Assembly (NCBI GenBank): GCA_030831585.1
Contig: JAURKV010000112.1
Span: 1-35,862 of the forward strand
DNA length: 35,862 nucleotides
Origin: Ramlibacter sp.
Lineage (GTDB): Bacteria; Pseudomonadota; Gammaproteobacteria; Burkholderiales; Burkholderiaceae_C
Reading direction: 5' to 3'
This document shows, one piece after another, positions 24,999 to 32,930 of the stretch. The notes beneath the pieces are model-generated. The model was not told the origin of the DNA. It saw only the letters and a list, made by a program, of their open reading frames with translations, and made no database searches. How positions within the stretch are numbered: position 1 is the stretch's first letter; each line of letters opens with the position of its first letter. A program made the translations under genes and the position numbers.

Positions 24999-25074
24999 GG
25001 CGGGGCACGCGCCGGGTGTACAGGTGGCGCTTGACTCTTTGCGGGGCACGCGCCCGGTGTGCGGCAGGGGCCCG

Positions 25075-25504
25075 GCGGCTTCGATGCAGGGGCCCTTCGG
25101 GCTTCCTTGCGGTGCTCGGCCGCCAGGGGCACGCGAGGCAAACTCGGCCCTCCGGGCCTCAAACATGCCTCGCTCTTCGGCCCCCAGCGCCCTGTGCGCC
25201 TCAGCCCCGCATAGGCGCCGCCGAACCCCTGCCGCACACCCTGTGCTTACCTCAGGCGGAGGACTTCTCGACGCCGCCTTTGGTGACGTCGTTGGAAAGG
25301 GTTGTCGGAGAGAGGCCTCCTGAATGAAGGAAGCGGCGGGTGTGCGGTGCGGGGGCAGCGGCGCCTATGCGGGGCCGAGCAGCGCAGCGTCGGGCGGAAA
25401 AAGAGTCGGGGCATGTCTGAGCCGCCGCAGGCGGCGAGTTTGCCCCGGCTCCCGCACGGCGCGAGCAGCACAGGGAAGCCCGAAGGGCCCCCGCATCGAA
25501 GCCG
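25075..25504. repeat. Long imperfect inverted repeat between convergent genes
   Basis: The left arm (about 25075-25240) and right arm (about 25335-25504) are imperfect reverse complements, with a spacer of about 95 nt. Clear matching pieces are CTTCGATGCAGGGGCCC (25079) against GGGCCCCCGCATCGAAG (ending 25501), and CCCCGCATAGGCGCCGC (25205) against its complement at about 25358-25374. The whole 24936-25585 gap is 650 nt. ORFs listed here are low-complexity and mirror each other on both strands, so I call none real. It may fold as a large bidirectional terminator or be a relic of a mobile or dispersed repeat; no transposase is seen. Confidence 0.7.
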
Positions 25505-25585
25505 ATGCGCCCGTACCGCATGCCCGTCGCGTTGCAGGCCAAGCACCAAGAAAGTGACCCCGAAAGGAGGCGCCGAAGAAAGACC

Positions 25586-26350
25586 TCAGTGCGAAGGCCG
25601 CCCCGCGGTGTTGCCGCCATCCACAGGCACCACCGCACCGGTAACAAAGCTGGCGTCGTCCGAGAGCAAAAAGGCGACGACAGCTGCTACCTCCTCGGGC
25701 TCACCCACGCGGCCCAGCGGATAGGCTGCGCGGATGCCCTCGGTTTTGCTCGGGTCGGCCAGGGTGCTGGCGATCATGGGGGTACGAATCAGCCCAGGTG
25801 CGACTGCGTTCACCCGAATGCCCATAGGGCCGAGTTCCAGTGCCATCGCCTGGGTGATGCCCGACACCCCCATCTTGGCCGCGACGTACGCCAGCCGGTT
25901 GGGAAGGGCGCGGATACCTGCGGTGGACGAAATATTCACGATCGCGCCCGGACGGCCGGCCAACTGCATCGCCCGCACAAAAGCCTGGCAGGTGTTGAAG
26001 GTGCCGTCGAGGTTGACGGCGAGCACACGCTCCCAGGCCTCGGGGGTCCAGTCCATCAGGGTGCCGATGCCGCGGATACCCGCGCAGTTCACGAGGCCGT
26101 ACAGGGGGCCGAGGCGGCTGGCGGCATCAGCCATGGCGCTGGCTACGGCCGCATGGTGGGTGACGTCGACCACCCGCAGATGCAGTTGCGCCGGCTCACC
26201 CTGTGTGCGGGCCAGGTCTGTGAGGGCCGCCTCCTGGATGTCCATCGCCAGCACCGTCGCGCCTTCGTCCAGCAGGCGACGCACACAGGCGGCGCCGATG
26301 CCGCTGGCAGCGCCCGTCACGAGTACGGTGCGGTTTTCTAAACGCTTCAT
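25586..26350 (-). CDS. Short-chain dehydrogenase/reductase (SDR3)
   Basis: A 254-aa classical [11 protein letters not shown] (about 12-19), VDVTH, NCAG in place of NNAG (about 88-91), catalytic Ser in NISSTAG (about 141-142), YVAAK (Tyr155, Lys159) and [10 protein letters not shown]. The ATG at 26350 ([10 protein letters not shown]) has CCGGAG at good distance and lies 4 nt after the stop of the DUF2889 gene; the ORF-track start at 26491 would run into that gene. It is the last gene of the five-gene operon starting at 29909. It probably oxidises a secondary alcohol formed by the operon's hydratase, but the substrate is not determined. Confidence 0.92.
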   Translation of the reverse strand: MKRLENRTVLVTGAASGIGAACVRRLLDEGATVLAMDIQEAALTDLARTQGEPAQLHLRVVDVTHHAAVASAMADAASRLGPLYGLVNCAGIRGIGTLMDWTPEAWERVLAVNLDGTFNTCQAFVRAMQLAGRPGAIVNISSTAGIRALPNRLAYVAAKMGVSGITQAMALELGPMGIRVNAVAPGLIRTPMIASTLADPSKTEGIRAAYPLGRVGEPEEVAAVVAFLLSDDASFVTGAVVPVDGGNTAGRPSH

Positions 26351-26354
26351 GGCT

Positions 26355-26963
26355 TTACTCCGGGGCGCTTCCCGAGCTGTGGGTGGGTGCCGTCGCCGGC
26401 CGATGAAACTGCGGCCAGCGTTTGAGCACCAGCGGGCCGTCGGCGGCATAGGCATAGCAGCCGTCGATCTGACGCGGCTTGCCGTTTTCATCGACTCGGT
26501 CGGGGCCCTTGATCAGGAGGAAGCCCAGGGACTGGAAGACGGCGGTTGCCATCGGGGTAAGGATTTCCATCAGGTGGGTGCAGCTGCGCGCGCCGGAGAG
26601 ACGGCTTCGGACCTCGCTGTTCCAGCCCTTGGACATGCGCAGGCCCACAAGAGTTTGCAGCGCTCGACCCCCCTCTGGGCAGTGAGAAAAGGGCGCGTAG
26701 TCGGTGAAGGTCTCGATCTCGCGCACCACCAGGTCGAGGTCGTAGACAAGGCGCACGCCCATGTCGTGGATCGCATCACCGGCGGGCACCGAGCGGCCCT
26801 CGCGGTGATGAAAATCCACGGTCTTGCGGTCGACCACCCGACCCTCAATCTCGAATAAACCGTCGCTGCGCTGGTAGGCGGTGAAGTCGATCTTGCGGGT
26901 GTGCAAAACCTCGCGAGTGACTGCGCTTTTGGGGGCAACGCCCTTGGAGGTGGGGGTGGTCAT
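26355..26963 (-). CDS. DUF2889 family protein
   Basis: A 202-aa protein whose central part matches the DUF2889 family as I know it: [27 protein letters not shown] (about 21-47), [49 protein letters not shown] and [19 protein letters not shown]. No function is established to my knowledge. The conserved His, Asp and Cys residues could bind a metal or be catalytic, but this is not shown. The ATG at 26963 (MTTPTSKG) is chosen at the point where similarity and operon spacing fit; the ORF-track start at 27269 overlaps the upstream gene. It lies between an HTD2-type hydratase and an SDR in a tight operon, which suggests a step in acyl-CoA processing. Confidence 0.8.
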   Translation of the reverse strand: MTTPTSKGVAPKSAVTREVLHTRKIDFTAYQRSDGLFEIEGRVVDRKTVDFHHREGRSVPAGDAIHDMGVRLVYDLDLVVREIETFTDYAPFSHCPEGGRALQTLVGLRMSKGWNSEVRSRLSGARSCTHLMEILTPMATAVFQSLGFLLIKGPDRVDENGKPRQIDGCYAYAADGPLVLKRWPQFHRPATAPTHSSGSAPE

Positions 26964-27063
26964 CGTGATGCTCGTTGGAAAGCTTGGGTGGAATGGCCGC
27001 GCAAGTCTGTCTGAATCAATCGCCCGGGTCAGCCCGGGGCTTGGTGCCGTCGCAAAGGTGAAC

Positions 27064-27960
27064 TCAAGCGAACTGAATCTCGGCCTGCATGGTGAGCCAG
27101 CCCTCGTGGTCCTGCGCCCACAGGCGGGCACTGCGGCCATCTGCCGCCGGCGCGCCGCAAACCCGAAAGGGGTGCAAGTCGGTGGTCGGGCGCACCGCGC
27201 GGAAGCTGAAGCCCGTGACACGGGCCTCGGGCCGCTCGCGCCGGGCCAGGTCGGCCAGCAAGGTGGCAATCAGCGGGCCGTGCACCACCAGGCCAGGGTA
27301 GCCCTCGGCGCCGGTGGCATAAGGCCGGTCGTAGTGGATGCGATGGGCGTTGAAGGTCAGCGCCGAAAAGCGGAACAAGAGCACCGGGTCGGGCACGATT
27401 TCGCGCGACCAGGTGGCGTCGCTGGGCGCCGCCTGCGGCGCCGGCACTGGGTCGCCGGCTTGCGCCGGCGCGCGGTAGACGATGTCTTGTTCCTCGGTCA
27501 GCGAGAGCACGCCGCCAGCGCGGACTTCGTGGCGCAGCAGCAGAAAGACCAGGTCGCCGCTACGCCCGGATTTATGCGTGACCGACTCGATGCGGGTGCT
27601 GCGCTCCAATGCGTCGCCCACACGCAAGGGCGCATGCCACTTCAGGCGGCCGCCAGCCCACATGCGGCGCGGCAGCGGCACCGGAGGCAGAAAGCCGCCC
27701 AGGCGGGGGTGGCCGTCGGCGCCGATTTCGCGCTGCGGAGCGCGCGGGAGGAAGTAGAGCCAGTGCCACAGGGCCGGCAGGGCGGCGCCCGAAATAGTGG
27801 GGGTGTCGGCATCGCGGTCCAGGGTGGCGGCCAGGGCCCGTACGGGCGCGGCGCCGGCAGGCTCCTCGAAGGATTCGCTGCGGCCCTCCCACGTGCGCAG
27901 GTGAGCCAGCAGCTCCGGGGTGATGCGCACAGGCTCCGAAGGCGTACCAGCTTCAGCCAT
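27064..27960 (-). CDS. HTD2/MaoC-type hydratase (itaconyl-/mesaconyl-CoA hydratase-like)
   Basis: A 298-aa double hot-dog protein. The N-terminal half contains LPRRMWAGGRLKWHAPLRVGD (about 96-116), typical of the FAS1-like dehydratase/HTD2 group. The C-terminal half carries the hydratase active-site block FRFSALTFNAHRIHYDRPYA (about 196-215) followed by YPGLVVHGPL. Members hydrate enoyl-thioesters, including mesaconyl-C4-CoA and itaconyl-CoA in C5 dicarboxylate pathways. The ATG at 27960 overlaps the stop of the CoA-transferase gene (TGATG), so they are coupled; a GTG at 27963 directly before it is the ORF-track start. Together with the CoA-transferase it would form an activation-hydration pair. 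The specific substrate is inferred only from family. Confidence 0.87.
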   Translation of the reverse strand: MAEAGTPSEPVRITPELLAHLRTWEGRSESFEEPAGAAPVRALAATLDRDADTPTISGAALPALWHWLYFLPRAPQREIGADGHPRLGGFLPPVPLPRRMWAGGRLKWHAPLRVGDALERSTRIESVTHKSGRSGDLVFLLLRHEVRAGGVLSLTEEQDIVYRAPAQAGDPVPAPQAAPSDATWSREIVPDPVLLFRFSALTFNAHRIHYDRPYATGAEGYPGLVVHGPLIATLLADLARRERPEARVTGFSFRAVRPTTDLHPFRVCGAPAADGRSARLWAQDHEGWLTMQAEIQFA

Positions 27961-29144
27961 CACACCACCCCCTTGGCGCGCAGCGCGGCGATGGCCTCCG
28001 GGGAATAGCCGATCTCCTGCAGCACCTCCTCGGTGTGCTCGCCGCAGGAGGGCGGCCGGCGGCGGATGCTGGGCGGCGTGCGCGAGAGCTCCACCGGCGT
28101 CGCGGTCAGCGGCACAGGCTGCGGGAGACCGGGGAAGTCGGTCGGGCGCAGGGCGTCAGCGGCCGCGATGATGGGGTCGGCCAGCGCCTCACGCGGGGAG
28201 TTGACCGCACCGGCCGGCACACGCCCGGCCTCCAACTCAGCGAGGGCCTGCGGCCGGGTACGCACCGCGCACCAATCGGCCATCAAGCGGCTCAACTCCT
28301 CGCCATGCTCGCCTCGGGCGAGGTCATCTTGCAGGCGCGGATCGTCGGCCAGTTCGGGGCGGCCCACCACGCGGGCCCACCGCTTGAACATGCCGGCGCC
28401 GATCACCTGCGCAATGATCCAGCGGTCGTCGCTGCAGCGGAACATGTCAGAGGGCGCGTAGTGCGGCGCCCGGTTCATGGTGGCCTTTCGGTCCACGCCA
28501 AGCGCAGCCTCCTCGATCAGGCTGCCGCTCGAATAAGTGAGCGCGGTGCGAAGCAGGGAGGCTCCCACCTCCTGCCCCATGCCGCTGGTCTTGCGTTCGT
28601 AAAGCGCCATCATGGTGCCGAGCGCGCAGGCCATGCCGGTGCCGAAGTCGACCACCGGCGCCATGATCTTGACCGGATGATCGGGCAGGCCGCTCATATG
28701 GACCGCTCCACTCATGCACTGGGCCACGCCGTCAAAACCGACACGGTCACTGACCGCTTCACTGGTGCCAAAGGCGGTGGAGGCGGTGAGGATCACATCG
28801 GGCCTGATGCGACGCAGGCTTTCGTAGTCCAGCCCGAGTTTGACCAGCGTGCGTGGGGGCATGTTGGCAATCACCACGTCGGCGCGGCGCACCAGGTCGT
28901 GCAGCACCCGCTGCCCGTCGGGGGTGTCGATCTCCAGCGCGATGGAGCGCTTGTTGCGATTGACCTGGAGGAACTGCGCGCCCTCGCCTTGCGAGGACAC
29001 CGGCAAGATGGTGCGGTCTTCGGCGCCGCCCACGCGGTCGACACGAATCACATCAGCGCCGTAGTCGGCGAGCAGCGCGGCGCAGTAAGGGCCAGCGATG
29101 AAGCGGCCGAGGTCGAGAACGCGAATGCCTTGCAAGACCGTCAT
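27960..29144 (-). CDS. CaiB/BaiF family III CoA-transferase
   Basis: A 394-aa family III CoA-transferase: GIRVLDLGRFIAGPYCAALLADYGADVIRVD (about 6-36), NRNKRSIALEIDTPDG, ANMPPRTLVKLGLD and the catalytic Asp in APVVDFGTGMACALG (about 166). The C-terminus is the usual HTEEVLQEIGYSPEAIAALRAKGVV. The ATG at 29144 follows AGGGAACCAC. It is 15 nt after the SDR4 gene and overlaps the hydratase gene by one base, so it is in the heart of a coupled operon. Its likely job is to form the acyl-CoA that the hydratase uses; itaconate or mesaconate would fit the pair, but other unsaturated acids are equally possible. Confidence 0.9.
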   Translation of the reverse strand: MTVLQGIRVLDLGRFIAGPYCAALLADYGADVIRVDRVGGAEDRTILPVSSQGEGAQFLQVNRNKRSIALEIDTPDGQRVLHDLVRRADVVIANMPPRTLVKLGLDYESLRRIRPDVILTASTAFGTSEAVSDRVGFDGVAQCMSGAVHMSGLPDHPVKIMAPVVDFGTGMACALGTMMALYERKTSGMGQEVGASLLRTALTYSSGSLIEEAALGVDRKATMNRAPHYAPSDMFRCSDDRWIIAQVIGAGMFKRWARVVGRPELADDPRLQDDLARGEHGEELSRLMADWCAVRTRPQALAELEAGRVPAGAVNSPREALADPIIAAADALRPTDFPGLPQPVPLTATPVELSRTPPSIRRRPPSCGEHTEEVLQEIGYSPEAIAALRAKGVV

Positions 29145-29159
29145 GTGGTTCCCTGCCCC

Positions 29160-29909
29160 TCAGCCGTAACGGCCGCCGGTGACATGCAGCACCTCGCCCG
29201 AGATGAAGCTGGCGCGCTCGCTGGCCAGGAAGGCCACCGCGTCGGCTACATCTTCCGGGCGACCCGTGCGCTTGACCGGTTGCACGGCCAGCGCACGCTC
29301 CTTGATCACTTCGTAGGTGTCGAGCGCGCGAATCATCTCCGTCTCCATGAAGCCCGGCGCCACGCAGTTGACGGTAACGCCGTAGCGGCCCTCCTCCATC
29401 GACAGCGCCTTGGCCATTCCGATCAGACCGGCTTTGGCCGCGGAGTAGTTGGACTGCGTCGGGTTGCCGAAGTGGGCGCGGGAGCTGATGTTGATCACGC
29501 GGCCCCAGCCTTGCTCGATCATCTTGGGCATGACGGCACGGCTGGCAAGAAACGCGCCCTTGAGCATGACGTTGATCACCAGGTCCCAGTCGTCTTCGCT
29601 CATTTTGACCAGGTATTTGTCACGCGGAGCGCCTGCGTTGTTAACGAGGATGTGCACGCTGCCAAAGGTGGCCACCGTCTCATTGACGAGGCGCTCCACA
29701 TCGGCCTGCTTAGTGATATCACCCACCACGCAGTGGGCCTGCAAGCCCTCGGCCCGCAAGGCCTCGGCGGTCTTTTGCGCGAGCTCACCGTTGATGTCGG
29801 TGATCACCACCTTGGCTCCCTCCTGGGCCAGGCGACGCGCCGTGGCGGCTCCAAGGCCGCGCGCCGAACCGGTGACGATGGCCACCTTGTCCTTCAGTCC
29901 GAGATCCAT
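29160..29909 (-). CDS. Short-chain dehydrogenase/reductase, FabG-like (SDR4)
   Basis: A 249-aa classical SDR close to 3-oxoacyl-ACP/CoA reductases: TGSARGLG (about 13-20), GDITK, NNAG (about 90-93), NISSRAHFG with Ser about 142, YSAAK (Tyr155, Lys159), PGFMETEM and ISGEVLHVTGG. The ATG at 29909 follows GAAAGGACTGTGAC. It is the first gene of the five-gene operon, with an island operator 85 nt upstream and the divergent MDR gene beyond it. It would interconvert 3-hydroxy- and 3-oxoacyl-CoA or a related alcohol; the direction cannot be told from the sequence. Confidence 0.93.
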   Translation of the reverse strand: MDLGLKDKVAIVTGSARGLGAATARRLAQEGAKVVITDINGELAQKTAEALRAEGLQAHCVVGDITKQADVERLVNETVATFGSVHILVNNAGAPRDKYLVKMSEDDWDLVINVMLKGAFLASRAVMPKMIEQGWGRVINISSRAHFGNPTQSNYSAAKAGLIGMAKALSMEEGRYGVTVNCVAPGFMETEMIRALDTYEVIKERALAVQPVKRTGRPEDVADAVAFLASERASFISGEVLHVTGGRYG

Positions 29910-29993
29910 GTCACAGTCCTTTCAGTTCCTCTTGCCGGCGACCCAGAGGCGGCAGCAAGTAGCCTGCCGAAACTTGCCGGGCGAACCATCAAA

Positions 29994-30006
29994 ATATATC
30001 ATGCAT
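29994..30006. promoter_or_regulatory. Island operator copy 9 (ATATATCATGCAT)
   Basis: It matches at 11 of 13 positions and is identical to copy 3 beside the GntR gene. It lies in the divergent promoter between SDR4 and the MDR gene. Confidence 0.7.
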
Positions 30007-30039
30007 TACTCGCTCGCCCCCTCTGGAGAACACATCATC

Positions 30040-31002
30040 ATGCCCGCTCCCCTCCCCGCCCACCGGCGCGCCGTCGCCTTCGAGACTTTCGGTTCGCCCG
30101 AGGTCTTGCGGGTCCTGGAAGTGCCGCTCCATCAGCCGCAGGCCGGCGAGGTGCTGGTGCAGGTGCAGGCTGCCACTGTGAACCCCACCGACTTGCTGAT
30201 GCTCGGCGGCAGCCAGGCCGCACGCATGCGCGATCTGGTGCCGCCCTATATCGCCGGCATGGAGATCGCCGGCAAGGTGGTCGCCATCGGCGAGGGCGTC
30301 CAGGGCCTGGCCCTGGGCCAAGCGGTGATCGGCATCGTCAACCCGCGCAGGCCGCAGGGCGGCGCGCAGGCACAGTTCGTTTGCCTGCCTGCGGCCTCAA
30401 TAGCGCCGCTGCCGGCTGGCTCTGACCTGATAGCCGCCGCCACCTTGCCAATGAACGGTCTGACCGCCTGGATGTGCCTCGAGTTCATGAAACTGCCCGT
30501 CGGCGCCTCCTTGTTGGTGACCGGCGCGGCCGGCGCGGTGGGCGGCTTCGTGGTCGCGCTGGCCCGGCGCGCCGGCCTGCATGTGGTGGCCGACACCAAG
30601 GAGGAAGACCGTGAACTTCTCACCCGCCTGGGCGCCCACGAGTTGGTGCCGCGAGGTGATGGCTTTGCCACCGCGGTGCGGGTGCGCTACCCGGCCGGTC
30701 TGGACGGGGTGGTCGACACCGCCCTGCTCGGAGACGCCGCCGCGGGTCTGCTGCGCACGGGCGGTGCCATGGTGTCGCTGCGAGGTAGCCAGGATATCCA
30801 TCGTGAGGACATCCGACACACCCATGTGTCGGTGCTGCAGGAGGCCACCAACCAGGAGGCCCTGCGCTGGCTGGTCGATCGGATGCAAGACGGCACCCTG
30901 GCCATGCGCGTCGGCCGGGTGCTGCCCATGGCGCAGGCCGCGGAGGCCTATGGGCTGGTGAGCCGGGGCGGATTGCGCGGGCGGGTGGTGCTCACACCCT
31001 GA
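30040..31002 (+). CDS. Zinc-independent MDR/quinone oxidoreductase-like enzyme
   Basis: A 320-aa medium-chain dehydrogenase/reductase of the quinone oxidoreductase type: a GroES-like N-terminal domain (VNPTDLLMLGG, PPYIAGMEIAGKVVAIGEGV) and a Rossmann domain with VTGAAGAVGGFVVALARRAG (about 160-179). The structural and catalytic zinc ligands of alcohol dehydrogenases are absent. Such enzymes use NADPH to reduce quinones or the C=C bond of enones and enoyl-thioesters. The ATG at 30040 follows CTGGAGAACACATC; the ORF-track start at 29449 lies inside SDR4 on the other strand and is not real. It is divergent from the SDR4 operon with a shared operator, so reduction of an unsaturated pathway intermediate is plausible. 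Confidence 0.9.
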   Translation: MPAPLPAHRRAVAFETFGSPEVLRVLEVPLHQPQAGEVLVQVQAATVNPTDLLMLGGSQAARMRDLVPPYIAGMEIAGKVVAIGEGVQGLALGQAVIGIVNPRRPQGGAQAQFVCLPAASIAPLPAGSDLIAAATLPMNGLTAWMCLEFMKLPVGASLLVTGAAGAVGGFVVALARRAGLHVVADTKEEDRELLTRLGAHELVPRGDGFATAVRVRYPAGLDGVVDTALLGDAAAGLLRTGGAMVSLRGSQDIHREDIRHTHVSVLQEATNQEALRWLVDRMQDGTLAMRVGRVLPMAQAAEAYGLVSRGGLRGRVVLTP

Positions 31003-31052
31003 CCTCCCCCGCAGACGCCCCCGCTGCCGCCACAAGTGCGCTGCGGGAGGGC

Positions 31053-31068
31053 GCGCCCCAGGGGGCGC
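31053..31068. terminator. Possible GC-rich hairpin between MDR and Bug6
   Basis: GCGCCCC and GGGGCGC face each other in the 71-nt gap between convergent genes. The loop is too tight for the full stem to form and no T-run follows, so this is a weak candidate. Confidence 0.25.
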
Positions 31069-31073
31069 ACGCC

Positions 31074-32033
31074 TCACTCGGGCTGAATGCCCGCGCGGTT
31101 GACCACTTGACGCATCACACCCAGGTCTTCGTTCCAGAGACGGGTTTGCGCGTCGCCACAGAGCACCAGCGGGATCAGGTCACGCTTTTCCATATTCGTC
31201 TGGGCGGTCTGCGACTTTAGGGCCTGGGACATCAGGTCGCGCAACTGGGCGAGCACCGCCGGCGGGGTTTTGGCTGAGGCATAGAAGCCGAACCAGACCT
31301 GGATCTGGTAGCCAGGCACACCCGCTTCGCTGGCAGAGGGCACATCACCCAAGGCCTTGAGCCGCTGCGAGCCCGCCAGGGTCAGCGCGCGCACCTTGCC
31401 GGTTTGATAAAAGGGCGTTGCCGACACATGGTCAATGAAGATCATGTCGACCTGGCCGCCGCCCACGTCGGTGAGCGCCTGCACGCTGGAGCGGTAGGGA
31501 ACGCCGGTGAGCTTGATGCCCGCGGCCTGCATGAACAGCTCGCCCGCCAGACGCTGGACCGTGCTGGCATAACCGAAGGTGATCTTGCCCGGGTCGGCCT
31601 TGGCAGCCGTCACCAGGTCGGCCACGGTTTTATAGCGGGATGCGCCGGTGATGTTCAGAACATTGCTGGTACGGGCGAAGGTGCACACCGAGGCGAAGTC
31701 CTTCACCGCGTCATAGGGCATGTTCTTCTTCATCAGCGGGTCTAGCACGGTCAGCGAGTTGCTGGTGAACATGAGCGTGTGGCCGTCGGCAGGGGCATTG
31801 AGCACCGCCTGCGCGCCCAAGGCGCCCTCTGCGCCCAACTTGTTCTCGACGATCACGTTCTGCTTGGCGATCGCCGAGAGCACCTGAGCGAACTCACGGG
31901 CGTTGACATCGGTGGTTGTGCCTGCGCTAAACGGTACCACCACCGTGATCGGCTTGGTGGGGAAGGTTTGGGCCGTTGCGGCACTCACCAGGGCGAAGCC
32001 CGCTAGGGCTAAAAGGGAAATTCGTTTGAACAT
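31074..32033 (-). CDS. Bug/TctC-family periplasmic solute-binding receptor (Bug6)
   Basis: A 319-aa Bug receptor. The ATG at 32033 follows TTGGAGGCACGC and gives a signal peptide (MFKRISLLALAGFALVSAATAQ, cleavage before TFPTKP). Signatures are ITVVVPFSAGTTTD, VIVENKLGAEGALG, NAPADGHTLMFTSNS, GVPYRSSVQALTDVGGG and VPGYQIQVWFGFYAS. It is paralogous to Bug2 at the other end of the island (shared VLDPL, RTSNV.NITG, FIDHVS and the late CGDA segment). It is probably the last gene of the LysR-LLM-SDR5-Bug6 run on the minus strand. No membrane partner is nearby and the ligand is unknown. Confidence 0.92.
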   Translation of the reverse strand: MFKRISLLALAGFALVSAATAQTFPTKPITVVVPFSAGTTTDVNAREFAQVLSAIAKQNVIVENKLGAEGALGAQAVLNAPADGHTLMFTSNSLTVLDPLMKKNMPYDAVKDFASVCTFARTSNVLNITGASRYKTVADLVTAAKADPGKITFGYASTVQRLAGELFMQAAGIKLTGVPYRSSVQALTDVGGGQVDMIFIDHVSATPFYQTGKVRALTLAGSQRLKALGDVPSASEAGVPGYQIQVWFGFYASAKTPPAVLAQLRDLMSQALKSQTAQTNMEKRDLIPLVLCGDAQTRLWNEDLGVMRQVVNRAGIQPE

Positions 32034-32085
32034 GCGTGCCTCCAAAGTGAAACGTGGGGACCAGGGAACAACGAAAGGGAGCGGG

Positions 32086-32844
32086 TCAGACCAGTGCGCG
32101 CGTCTGCCCGCCGTCGAGTTGCAGGTTTTCGCCCGTCATGAAGCCGGAGTGAACCGAGGCCAAAAAGGCCACCATCGCCGCCAGCTCCTCGGGCTGGCCG
32201 ACACGCTTCATCGGCACCGCTTTGATGCGCTCTTCCAGGTTGTGGAAGGTGCTGAAGGTGGGGGTGATCACCGTTGCGGGCGCAATCGCGTTGACCGTGA
32301 CCCCGGTGTGCGCCAGTTCGAGGGCCAGGTGCTTGAGAGCTGCCTGTACGCCGGCGCGGAAGATGGTCGACAGGGCGTGGCGGACCATCGGCTGCTTGAT
32401 GCTGGCCGAGGTGATGGCCACCACACGTCCCCAGCCCGAGGCGACCAGCAGGGGGGTGATCCGGCGCAGGATCAGCAGCGCGCCATGCAGCTGCTGCTGA
32501 TAGGCCTGGTCCCAGCGGTCCTGCTCGGTCTCGTCGAGAAAATCACGCATGGGGCTGGGCGGGCGCGGGGTGTTGAGCACCAGAATCTGCACGTCGCCCA
32601 GGGCTTCCGACTGCGCCCCGAGCCGGTCGACGTCCGCGGCACTGGTGATGTCGCCCGAACAGACCTCGACCGAGACCCCGTGCGCCGCGCGCAGGGATTC
32701 AGCGGTGGCGGCCAGTCGCGCCGCGTCGCGCGCGAAGATGAGGAGGTTCACCCCCTCCTGTGCCAGACGCTCGCAAACCGAAAGGCCCAAGCCCTGGCTG
32801 CCGCCAATGACCAGCGCGCGCTTGCCTGCAATACCCAGATCCAT
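32086..32844 (-). CDS. Atypical short-chain dehydrogenase/reductase lacking the YxxxK pair (SDR5)
   Basis: A 252-aa SDR-fold protein with a normal nucleotide-binding motif (IGGSQGLG, about 13-20), GDITS and the C-terminal TGENLQLDGG. The catalytic region reads TSASIKQPMVRHALSTIFRAG, so Leu158 stands where the Tyr should be and Arg163 replaces or shifts the Lys. NNAG is replaced by LNTPRPPSP. I recognise this as a known divergent SDR subgroup with an LSN..RAG-type motif, whose chemistry is not settled. The ATG at 32844 has an excellent AGAGGAGACAAC site. It lies between the LLM oxidoreductase and Bug6 genes. It may bind NAD(P) but work by other catalytic residues, or not be an oxidoreductase. 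Confidence 0.87.
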   Translation of the reverse strand: MDLGIAGKRALVIGGSQGLGLSVCERLAQEGVNLLIFARDAARLAATAESLRAAHGVSVEVCSGDITSAADVDRLGAQSEALGDVQILVLNTPRPPSPMRDFLDETEQDRWDQAYQQQLHGALLILRRITPLLVASGWGRVVAITSASIKQPMVRHALSTIFRAGVQAALKHLALELAHTGVTVNAIAPATVITPTFSTFHNLEERIKAVPMKRVGQPEELAAMVAFLASVHSGFMTGENLQLDGGQTRALV

Positions 32845-32930
32845 GTTGTCTCCTCTTTGTTGTTGTTTCGGGCACCGGGCGGGCTCGCCTGTGGCCCGGC
32901 TCTAGCTCAGACCGTGCAGCAACGCTTCGG

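Noticed and set aside
24892-25724. Several ORFs on both strands in the gap between the MenB/BadI-like gene and SDR3
   Set aside because: They follow the arms of an inverted repeat, are low-complexity, mirror each other and have no domain.
29449-30039. N-terminal extension of the MDR ORF
   Set aside because: It overlaps SDR4 on the other strand and the shared operator; the ribosome site and family N-terminus support the ATG at 30040.
28035-30425. 796-codon plus-strand ORF
   Set aside because: It is the antisense shadow of the CoA-transferase and SDR4 genes, with no recognisable domain and atypical composition.
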